The notes beneath the pieces are model-generated. The model worked only from the letters and a program-made list of their open reading frames with translations, was not told where the DNA came from and searched no databases. A stretch of 6,713 nt of DNA. Source: Bacteroidales bacterium (lineage in GTDB: Bacteria > Bacteroidota > Bacteroidia > Bacteroidales > UBA932). Where the stretch lies: assembly GCA_018433265.1 (NCBI GenBank), contig JAHDRO010000297.1:1-6713 (forward strand), written 5' to 3'. Positions 1-5,934 of the stretch are shown here, piece after piece. Position numbers and translations under genes: made by a program. Each line of letters starts with the position of its first letter. Position 1 is the stretch's first letter.

Positions 1-534
1 TATAATCCCGCACCCTTTCAGTTCTCGCTTAAAAATACTATCTCTGTACCCAAAATTGCACTCTCCACAAGAAAATTCTCTTTCAGAAAGATCATTGTAA
101 AATATGAATTCCACCGCATGTATTACATTTGCAACTTCAGCCCCATAAGCGCCAATGTTTTGAACAGGAGCCGCACCGGCACATCCTGGTATAGCTGAAA
201 GATTTTCCACACCTCCCCACCCCCTGTCTACACAAAACTGTACAAGATCATCCCAAACCACACCCGCACCTGCTCTTAAGTAAATATAATCGCAGTCATT
301 ACCAACGATGGAGATATCCATTATGGCCGGATGTATAACAATACCTTTGAAATCCCTTCGAAAAAGGATATTTGATCCTGATCCAACTACTATTTTTGGA
401 ATTTGAGAATATTCAGAATTACTCAGCAGCAATTTCAGCTCCTCCTTACTTTCTACCTCCGCATAAATGTCGGCTTTTACATCAAAGCCAAATGTATTTT
501 TGTCCTTAAGACTACACTCTCGAACAATCTTCAT
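1..534 (-). CDS. murB: UDP-N-acetylenolpyruvoylglucosamine reductase MurB, N-terminal 178 residues (3' end outside window)
   Basis: MurB is the cytoplasmic FAD enzyme that uses NADPH to reduce UDP-GlcNAc-enolpyruvate to UDP-MurNAc, the second committed step of peptidoglycan precursor synthesis. The visible part starts MKIVRECSLKDKNTFG, the usual N-terminus. It then shows GSGSNILF (51-58, FAD pyrophosphate binding), NLSAIPGCAGAAPVQNIGAYG in two adjoining pieces (111-131, flavin-binding core), and FGYRDSIFK (161-169), which points to the E. coli-like type I enzyme. The second half, with the catalytic Ser and Glu, lies beyond the left edge, so integrity cannot be judged. The ATG at 534 sits inside the last codons of the upstream DoxX-like gene (23-bp overlap). 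It is preceded by an A7 tract rather than a Shine-Dalgarno sequence. It is probably co-translated as the last visible gene of the tmk group. Confidence 0.95.
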   Translation of the reverse strand, partial: MKIVRECSLKDKNTFGFDVKADIYAEVESKEELKLLLSNSEYSQIPKIVVGSGSNILFRRDFKGIVIHPAIMDISIVGNDCDYIYLRAGAGVVWDDLVQFCVDRGWGGVENLSAIPGCAGAAPVQNIGAYGAEVANVIHAVEFIFYNDLSEREFSCGECNFGYRDSIFKRELKGCGII

Positions 535-1774
535 CTTTTTTTAAATTTGGTTTATATGTCATCTTGAGAATAAATCTCATAAGAAAAATTACCAACAAAA
601 GAAGAGCAATAAAAACTTCTACAGTAACACGCTCCTTAATAATTTTTTTTGCATTTATTATCTCCGGATCCTCCTTTGTGATTGATTCAATATTAAGTCT
701 ATCTGCGTCTATAAGTGACCATTTTGCGGAAATTTGACCATCATAGAGATATACCAATCCCCCATTTGAACGATTTAGAGTTATCAGTGTTTTATAATCC
801 GAATAATAGACAGCAAGGTCACCAATATCCCCAAAAGTTTCATCAACACTTTCAAAAGAGGAGCCGGTGAGGACAATATGTTCAATATCCATAGATTTAA
901 AATGGGTATCTCTTTCGACAATTTTTTTAATAATCTTTTGATCAAGTCTTTCCAGATAGGGAATCGAGGTAATAAAAAGAGCTCCTTTGTAAGATAAGAT
1001 CGAATCTGTGATATATTCACCGTTTCTGTCAGATATTGCAAAAGTTCCTGATTTTGGATCTGCTGTGTCATTTACCTGCTTACTTTTTGAATCAACAAAT
1101 GTCCAGGAAGAATCTGGAAGGGTTTCAATCGAAAATTCCTTGATAGTGTTCCCTTTTTTATAAATCAATACTGTCTCAAAAACAGGCTGATCTTCATTTT
1201 TTTGTAAAATAACATTCTCTCTTAAATCTTTACCTGCTTTATAATCAGTAAAATCAATAAGAGGTAAATGCCGAAAACAATGTATGGAAACTGATACGAC
1301 AGCTAATGCATATAAAGAAACAAGTATCCACTCCCAATGAGTAGGAGCAATTGGAACAAATATATCTCTCTGTCTGTATATTATCAGTGCACATATAAAT
1401 AATATAATGTTTTTATAAAAACTTTGCCAGTTTGTTAGTTTTACTGCCTCTCCAAAACATCCACAGTCCTGAATAGGGTTAAAAATTGCCAGAAAAAAAG
1501 TAATTATTGTAAAAAATGAGACTAATATCAGTGTAACTGTAGCAATTACTTTCATCCTTATACCAAGCAGTAAGGAAATGCCTAAAAGCAACTCTAAGGA
1601 TGATAGCACTATCCCCATAATCTGGCAGATTCCGGGGGCAGCAGCTAATCCTATAATTTTGAAATACTCTGCAAATATCAACCCCACTCCCACCGGATCA
1701 ATTATTTTGGTAAATCCTGAAAAAATGAAAGTCAGTCCTAACAATATTCTGGAAAACCCTCTTAAGAATCTCAT
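512..1774 (-). CDS. DoxX/MauE-like membrane protein with C-terminal cysteine-free thioredoxin-like domain
   Basis: This is a 420-residue predicted inner-membrane protein. The N-terminal half is DoxX/MauE-like, with five likely membrane segments (about 7-25, 45-71, 74-98, 119-134, 146-167). A CGCFG motif (104-108) lies in the loop after segment three. The following LPLIDFTDYKAG and FETVLIYKK stretches recall the Bacteroidetes DoxX family proteins. Residues about 215-355 resemble a thioredoxin fold (SDRNGEYITDSIL; RSNGGLVYLYDGQISAKW near 335-352), but there is no CxxC. A last membrane helix (385-405) and a basic tail end the protein. With N-in topology, both CGCFG and the Trx-like domain face the periplasm. 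I chose ATG 1774, one base after the tmk stop. An in-frame TTG at 1792 would add six residues inside tmk. A role in thiol/redox or electron transfer is an inference; the substrate is unknown. Confidence 0.85.
   Translation of the reverse strand: MRFLRGFSRILLGLTFIFSGFTKIIDPVGVGLIFAEYFKIIGLAAAPGICQIMGIVLSSLELLLGISLLLGIRMKVIATVTLILVSFFTIITFFLAIFNPIQDCGCFGEAVKLTNWQSFYKNIILFICALIIYRQRDIFVPIAPTHWEWILVSLYALAVVSVSIHCFRHLPLIDFTDYKAGKDLRENVILQKNEDQPVFETVLIYKKGNTIKEFSIETLPDSSWTFVDSKSKQVNDTADPKSGTFAISDRNGEYITDSILSYKGALFITSIPYLERLDQKIIKKIVERDTHFKSMDIEHIVLTGSSFESVDETFGDIGDLAVYYSDYKTLITLNRSNGGLVYLYDGQISAKWSLIDADRLNIESITKEDPEIINAKKIIKERVTVEVFIALLLLVIFLMRFILKMTYKPNLKKDEDCSRV
536..542 (-). promoter_or_regulatory. 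A7 tract just upstream of the murB start
   Basis: Seven consecutive A residues on the minus strand occupy -2 to -8 relative to the murB ATG. No Shine-Dalgarno-like sequence is present. In Bacteroidota, A-rich sequence before the start codon is known to favour initiation, so this tract may stand in for a ribosome binding site. It also encodes Lys-Lys at the end of the DoxX-like protein. The functional role is an inference. Confidence 0.35.
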
Positions 1775-1775
1775 A

Positions 1776-2453
1776 TCAGCATTTTTTTTCAATTTGTTTT
1801 GAAATCAATTCAAATATCGCGCCCGCATCAAGCATCTCTCCTGAAACACCTGAACAATCAATCCTTATAAAACTGCTGTCCATTTTGCATTGGGCAAGAT
1901 ATATGTCTCTGACTCGTTTCTGAAAAAAAATATCTGCTTCATGAATATCTGTCTTGCCTTGTAAATATTTTCTCTCTTCTCCAACCCTAACTTCATTTAA
2001 TTTTTTAAAAATAAAGTCGATTGGAACATCTAAAAACAAGTTCAAATCCGGTTTTGGAATAGCAAAGTGACGAAATTCCGTATCGATAATCCAATCTCTA
2101 ACAATCTCCTCTTCATGTCGGTTATGCGCTTTGGCACACTGAAAAGCGATGTTTGAATATACATATCTGTCAAGAATTACTATATCTCCCTTTTCAAGCC
2201 AGCTCTTAATCAAAGGTGCTGCATCATGCCTGTCCCCTGCAAACAACATGGCAACTAGTAATGGATGGACTTCATCAATCTTTCCAAAATCTCCTCTCAA
2301 AAATCGAGATATGAGATCTCCGAAAACTGGTGCATCAAATCTCGGAAAATGAAGAAGTCTGACAGTCTTGCCCATATTTTTGAAATAATTTTCTATCATG
2401 GACATCTGGGTAGATTTCCCTGCCCCATCCAGCCCTTCTAAAACAATTAGCAT
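1776..2453 (-). CDS. tmk: Thymidylate kinase (dTMP kinase)
   Basis: Tmk transfers phosphate from ATP to dTMP, giving dTDP, in the cytoplasm; this is an essential step to dTTP. The 225-residue protein has the P-loop GLDGAGKST (7-15), a dTMP-site HFPRFD (35-40), FAGDRHD (71-77) in place of the common FAADR segment, and the DRYVYSN motif (95-101). PKPDLNLFLDVP (133-144) is the usual strand before the lid. The lid (about 155-171, RVGEERKYLQGKTDIHE) is rich in basic residues, as in bacterial enzymes whose P-loop lacks Arg. The length is slightly above the usual 205-215. The ATG at 2453 opens directly into the beta strand before the P-loop, as expected. It is the first gene of the minus-strand group, 48 bp from the divergent folP. 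It ends with an A8 tract followed by TGA, one base before the next gene's ATG. Confidence 0.95.
   Translation of the reverse strand: MLIVLEGLDGAGKSTQMSMIENYFKNMGKTVRLLHFPRFDAPVFGDLISRFLRGDFGKIDEVHPLLVAMLFAGDRHDAAPLIKSWLEKGDIVILDRYVYSNIAFQCAKAHNRHEEEIVRDWIIDTEFRHFAIPKPDLNLFLDVPIDFIFKKLNEVRVGEERKYLQGKTDIHEADIFFQKRVRDIYLAQCKMDSSFIRIDCSGVSGEMLDAGAIFELISKQIEKKC
1782..1789 (-). promoter_or_regulatory. A8 tract upstream of the DoxX-like gene start
   Basis: Eight consecutive A residues on the minus strand lie at -8 to -15 from ATG 1774, inside the last Lys codons of tmk. No Shine-Dalgarno sequence is visible at this junction, and stop and start are separated by a single base (TGA-T-ATG). Translational coupling aided by A-rich sequence is the likely arrangement; this is an inference. 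The same tract could also be a slippage site. Confidence 0.35.
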
Positions 2454-2462
2454 AATAAGTCC

Positions 2463-2470
2463 TATATTTG
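2463..2470 (+). promoter_or_regulatory. Candidate -7 promoter element for the folP operon (TATATTTG)
   Basis: This is a perfect match to the Bacteroidota -7 consensus TAnnTTTG on the plus strand. Transcription would start near 2476, giving a folP leader of about 26 nt. I could not find a convincing TTTG or TTG at the -33 position (about 2435-2446, inside the start of tmk), so the promoter is supported by the -7 element alone. Confidence 0.45.
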
Positions 2471-2479
2471 TAAGTAAAG

Positions 2480-2487
2480 CAAAGTTA
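2480..2487 (-). promoter_or_regulatory. Candidate -7 promoter element for tmk (TAACTTTG)
   Basis: Read on the minus strand, this is a perfect match to the Bacteroidota -7 consensus TAnnTTTG. A near match to the -33 element (TTTA, 2509-2506) sits 18 bp upstream, and a TTG (2515-2513) sits 25 bp upstream. Both lie inside the first codons of folP. The expected start of transcription, near 2474, would leave a tmk leader of about 20 nt. No experimental support is visible. Confidence 0.5.
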
Positions 2488-2501
2488 GTTAATAAATAGA
2501 A

Positions 2502-3323
2502 ATGATAAAGATCAATTATCCGTCCGTGATGGGTATAATTAACCTCAATCCGGATTCATTCTTCAGCGAAAGCCGTTGTACTACAGAAAGTGAGATTGTC
2601 TCAAAATTTGAAAAGATGATAGAAGAGGAGGCCGATATTATTGACCTTGGAGCCTGCTCTACCAGACCTGGATTAAAAAGTATTCCTGAAGAACTCGAAT
2701 GGGAATATCTTAAGCCAGGTTTGAAGATTCTTTTGAAATATTTTCCTCAGAGCACTGTTTCAATCGACACTTTTAGGGCTTCAATTGTTGAACGGGCGTA
2801 TGATTTTATTGGCGATTTTATCGTAAATGATATCTCTGCCGGAGAAGATGACCCTGAAATGCTCGACATGGTTGCAAAGCTTGAATTACCATACATTGCC
2901 ATGCACAAAAAGGGCACACCGGAAACTATGCAAAGCCTCTGCCAGTATGCGGATGTGGTAAATGAAGTACGCAACTATTTTGTTAATTTCATAGAAAAGG
3001 CTACACAAAAGGGAATAAAAGAGATAATTATTGATCCGGGATTCGGATTTGCTAAGGATATTCCTCAGAATTATACAATGTTGAACAGATTGGATGAGTT
3101 CAAAATAAAAAAAAGTGAAGATGGAAGTTTCTGGCCCGTTTTAGTAGGCATCTCGAGAAAAAGCATGATTTACAGATTTTTAAAAATAACTCCCGAAGAA
3201 TCATTGCCTGTAACTGTTGCTCTTAATTTACAAGCACTTCTCAAAGGAGCAGACATATTAAGAGTACATGATGTTAAAGAGGGCAAACAGATTTTGAAAA
3301 TCTTTAGTAATTTTATGGTTTAA
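2502..3323 (+). CDS. folP: Dihydropteroate synthase
   Basis: FolP condenses 6-hydroxymethyl-7,8-dihydropterin pyrophosphate with p-aminobenzoate to 7,8-dihydropteroate in cytoplasmic folate synthesis; it is the sulfonamide target. The 273-residue TIM-barrel protein shows the family motifs in order: MGIINLNPDSFF (10-21), DLGACSTRPG (48-57), SIDTF (87-91), NDIS (109-112), MHKKGTP (134-140), DPGFGF (178-183), GISRKS (216-221) and RVHDV (254-258). Loop 1 has Asn16 where most family members have Thr in N-x-TPDSF. The residues that bind pterin and phosphate (Asp178, the Lys of SRKS, Arg254, His256) are all present. The ATG at 2502 places loop 1 at the usual distance from the N-terminus. It is the first gene of the plus-strand operon, 11 bp before purB. 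The start lacks a Shine-Dalgarno sequence and is preceded by A-rich sequence. Confidence 0.95.
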   Translation: MIKINYPSVMGIINLNPDSFFSESRCTTESEIVSKFEKMIEEEADIIDLGACSTRPGLKSIPEELEWEYLKPGLKILLKYFPQSTVSIDTFRASIVERAYDFIGDFIVNDISAGEDDPEMLDMVAKLELPYIAMHKKGTPETMQSLCQYADVVNEVRNYFVNFIEKATQKGIKEIIIDPGFGFAKDIPQNYTMLNRLDEFKIKKSEDGSFWPVLVGISRKSMIYRFLKITPEESLPVTVALNLQALLKGADILRVHDVKEGKQILKIFSNFMV

Positions 3324-3334
3324 TATTACACAAT

Positions 3335-4672
3335 ATGGACAATATTCTTGCAATCTCACCTGTGGACGGAAGATATTATGAACAGGTTGAAGGACTATCG
3401 GAGTACTTCTCGGAATTTGCACTGATAAAATACAGACTTTATGTAGAGTTAGAATATTTTATATTCTTATGTGAAATTCCTCTACCACAGCTTTCAGAAG
3501 TCAAACAAGAAACTTTTGACACTCTTCGCAATATTTACAAGGATTTTTCACTTGATGACGCAAAAGAGATTAAAGCTATAGAGGCTGTTACAAATCATGA
3601 CGTTAAGGCTGTAGAATATTTCGTAAAAAAAAGATTTGACCTACTTGGACTCTCCAAATTCAAGGAATTTATTCACTTTGGGCTTACTTCCCAGGATATT
3701 AATAATACCTCTATTCCACTATCCATGAAAGATGCACTCAAAGAGTTATATAACCCTTTGTTGCAATCACTAATATCTAAACTTGAAGAACTTGCAGAAG
3801 ATTGGAAAGATATACCCATGCTTGCAAGAACACATGGTCAACCTGCCTCTCCTACAAGGCTCGGCAAAGAGATCGAAGTTTTTGTAGTGCGTCTCAAGGA
3901 ACAGTATGGCCTGTATGAAACGATACCGCTGGCAGCCAAATTTGGAGGAGCCACAGGCAATTTAAACGCCCATCATGTGGCTTATCCTTCAATTGACTGG
4001 AACAAATTTGCAAACGATTTTGTGAGTAACAAACTGGGATTAAAAAGATCTTATCCCACAACACAGATTGAACATTACGACTATTTTGCGACACTTTTTG
4101 ATTCTCTTAAAAGAATAAATACAATTTTAATTGACCTTTGTCGTGATATGTGGCTATACATATCTCTGGAATATTTCAGGCAAAGAATTAAGGAAGGAGA
4201 AGTTGGTTCATCAGCCATGCCACACAAAGTCAACCCTATAGACTTTGAAAATGCAGAAGGCAATTTGGGTTTTGCCAATGCAATATATGAACATCTTTCT
4301 TCAAAGTTACCTGTTTCGAGACTTCAAAGAGATCTAACTGACTCCACTGTACTTAGGAACATCGGTGTTCCGGTAGCCCACAGCATAATATCCTTCAAAT
4401 CAGTGTTAAAAGGATTGAACAAATTGATATTAAACAGGGCCGCTATCGAAAAAGATTTGAATGCCAATTGGGCTGTCGTTGCAGAAGCTATACAGACAAT
4501 ACTTAGAAGAGAAAATTATCCAAATCCATATGAGACTTTAAAATCTCTTACAAGAACCAACCAAGCTGTAGATCATACACTTATTTCTGAATTCATTGAA
4601 AGCCTTAATGTAAGTGATGAAGTGAAAAATGAACTTCGGGCAATTACTCCTGAAACATACACTGGCATATAA
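3335..4672 (+). CDS. purB: Adenylosuccinate lyase
   Basis: PurB removes fumarate from SAICAR (giving AICAR) and from adenylosuccinate (giving AMP), so it acts in both IMP synthesis and the AMP branch; it is cytoplasmic and normally a homotetramer. The 445-residue protein starts with ISPVDGRY (7-14), which identifies the E. coli-like form. It has FGLTSQDINNT (115-125), RTHGQPASPT (165-174, with His167 as the expected general acid), TQIEHYDY (243-250), and the fumarase/lyase superfamily signature GSSAMPHKVNPIDFEN (291-306), whose serine serves as the base. The C-terminal region (YPNPYETLK, about 395-403) is also typical. Length is close to the 456 residues of E. coli PurB, and no key residue is missing. 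It lies 11 bp after folP and 15 bp before the M64 peptidase, so co-transcription is likely. Confidence 0.96.
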   Translation: MDNILAISPVDGRYYEQVEGLSEYFSEFALIKYRLYVELEYFIFLCEIPLPQLSEVKQETFDTLRNIYKDFSLDDAKEIKAIEAVTNHDVKAVEYFVKKRFDLLGLSKFKEFIHFGLTSQDINNTSIPLSMKDALKELYNPLLQSLISKLEELAEDWKDIPMLARTHGQPASPTRLGKEIEVFVVRLKEQYGLYETIPLAAKFGGATGNLNAHHVAYPSIDWNKFANDFVSNKLGLKRSYPTTQIEHYDYFATLFDSLKRINTILIDLCRDMWLYISLEYFRQRIKEGEVGSSAMPHKVNPIDFENAEGNLGFANAIYEHLSSKLPVSRLQRDLTDSTVLRNIGVPVAHSIISFKSVLKGLNKLILNRAAIEKDLNANWAVVAEAIQTILRRENYPNPYETLKSLTRTNQAVDHTLISEFIESLNVSDEVKNELRAITPETYTGI

Positions 4673-4687
4673 TATATAACTTCAAAC

Positions 4688-5932
4688 ATGAAAAAACTAT
4701 ATGTTCTTATTTTATCTGCTTTGCTGACTATTACAGTCAATAGGCAAAACAGTGTGGTTTATTACAATTATTTTACCGATCAAAGGCTTAGAATAGATCT
4801 TGTGTTTGCAGGAAATTCTGAAAAACAGGAAATATTTTTAAAAGGACTTCACAAGGAAAAAGAATGGAGTGGTACAAGAACAAACCTTATTTCTCCTTTC
4901 GATTATGGAGAGTATCGCATGCAAGTTGCTGCAGTCGACGGCAAAATAATTTATAGTACTGGGTTTAACAATTTATTCCAGGAATGGAGGACAACTGCCG
5001 AAGCTAAATCAGTGTCCAAGGCTTTTTCAGGCTCTTGCTGGATTCCTTGGCCAAAAGATGTCGTTAAAGTTACTTTTTATGAACGAAAAAAATCAAACGG
5101 CAAGCTTGCAGAACTTTGCAGTTTTCAAATTGACCCAAAAGATATATCTATAAACTGTGAGTCTGAAAACGACTTTGAGGTTGTATCTCTGATAAATAAT
5201 GGCGACAAATCAAAAAAAGTAGATCTTCTCTTTGTTGCCGAAGGATATACTGCTAACGAAATGGATAAATTTATCAAAGATGCCCAAAAATTTACAGGAT
5301 ATCTTTTCAATACTGAACCATACAAGTCTCGTAAAGATGACTTTAACATCTGGGCTGTTAAGTCAATTTCCAAAGATAGTGGTCCTGATATTCCTCATCA
5401 AGGCATTTGGAAACAAACAGTTCTCGAATCAAATTTCTATACATTCAAAATAGACAGATACTTAACTGCACCTGAATACTCTCTGATAGCTTCAGCTGCC
5501 TCTAACGCACCGTTTGATGCAATATACGTTATAGTAAATACAGATAAATATGGTGGCGGAGGTATTTATAACTATTATGCTCTTAGTATGTCTGATCATC
5601 CAACGGAATCAATGGTTTTTGTACATGAATTTGGCCACTCATTCGCCGGTCTGGGTGATGAGTATTACACATCTGAAGTAAGTTATGAGGATTTCTACAA
5701 CCTTAAAGTTGAACCATGGGAGCCCAATCTGACTACTAAAGTCCATTTTGATGCAAAGTGGAAAGATATGATGGAAAAAGATGGCGTTGGCCTTTATGAA
5801 GGTGGAGGGTACATGGCTAAAGGAATATTCAGGCCTGCTCAAGACTGTAGAATGAAAACCAACACCTCACCATCTTTCTGTCCGGTATGTATAAGAGCAA
5901 TTAACAGAATGATTGACTATTATACTAAATAG
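4688..5932 (+). CDS. Secreted zinc metallopeptidase, M64 (IgA peptidase-like) family
   Basis: This 414-residue protein matches the M64 peptidase family. After a short N-terminal hydrophobic signal (2-17), residues about 22-150 correspond to the family's N-terminal beta-sandwich domain. The catalytic domain follows from about 165: VDLLFVAEGYTANEMDKF (178-195), DDFNIWAV (217-224), and the zinc motif HEFGHSFAGLGDEYY (313-327). There His313 and His317 bind zinc and Glu314 is the catalytic base; Asp324 is a candidate third ligand. The conserved C-terminal Cys cluster is present (Cys387, Cys398, Cys401; FCPVC). The signal peptide lacks a clear AxA site and no lipobox Cys is present. There is no added C-terminal sorting domain, since the protein ends right after the catalytic domain. 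Substrate is unknown: the IgA label comes from one family member and should not be assumed. It is placed between purB and a HAD gene with gaps of 15 and 2 bp. Confidence 0.9.
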   Translation: MKKLYVLILSALLTITVNRQNSVVYYNYFTDQRLRIDLVFAGNSEKQEIFLKGLHKEKEWSGTRTNLISPFDYGEYRMQVAAVDGKIIYSTGFNNLFQEWRTTAEAKSVSKAFSGSCWIPWPKDVVKVTFYERKKSNGKLAELCSFQIDPKDISINCESENDFEVVSLINNGDKSKKVDLLFVAEGYTANEMDKFIKDAQKFTGYLFNTEPYKSRKDDFNIWAVKSISKDSGPDIPHQGIWKQTVLESNFYTFKIDRYLTAPEYSLIASAASNAPFDAIYVIVNTDKYGGGGIYNYYALSMSDHPTESMVFVHEFGHSFAGLGDEYYTSEVSYEDFYNLKVEPWEPNLTTKVHFDAKWKDMMEKDGVGLYEGGGYMAKGIFRPAQDCRMKTNTSPSFCPVCIRAINRMIDYYTK

Positions 5933-5934
5933 AG

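Noticed and set aside
784..1071. Minus-strand open frame of 95 codons inside the DoxX-like gene
   Set aside because: It lies wholly within a well-supported gene in another frame, and its Leu/Ile-rich product matches no family I recognise.
2747..2974. Minus-strand frame opposite folP
   Set aside because: It is an antisense shadow of conserved folP motifs, with no start context or known family.
3107..3114. A8 run in folP as a frameshift site
   Set aside because: The folP frame continues through it with all later motifs (GISRKS, RVHDV) intact, so it is an ordinary Lys-coding run.
3894..4278. Two minus-strand frames opposite purB
   Set aside because: They lie opposite the conserved purB signature and have no recognisable domain or spacing to other genes.
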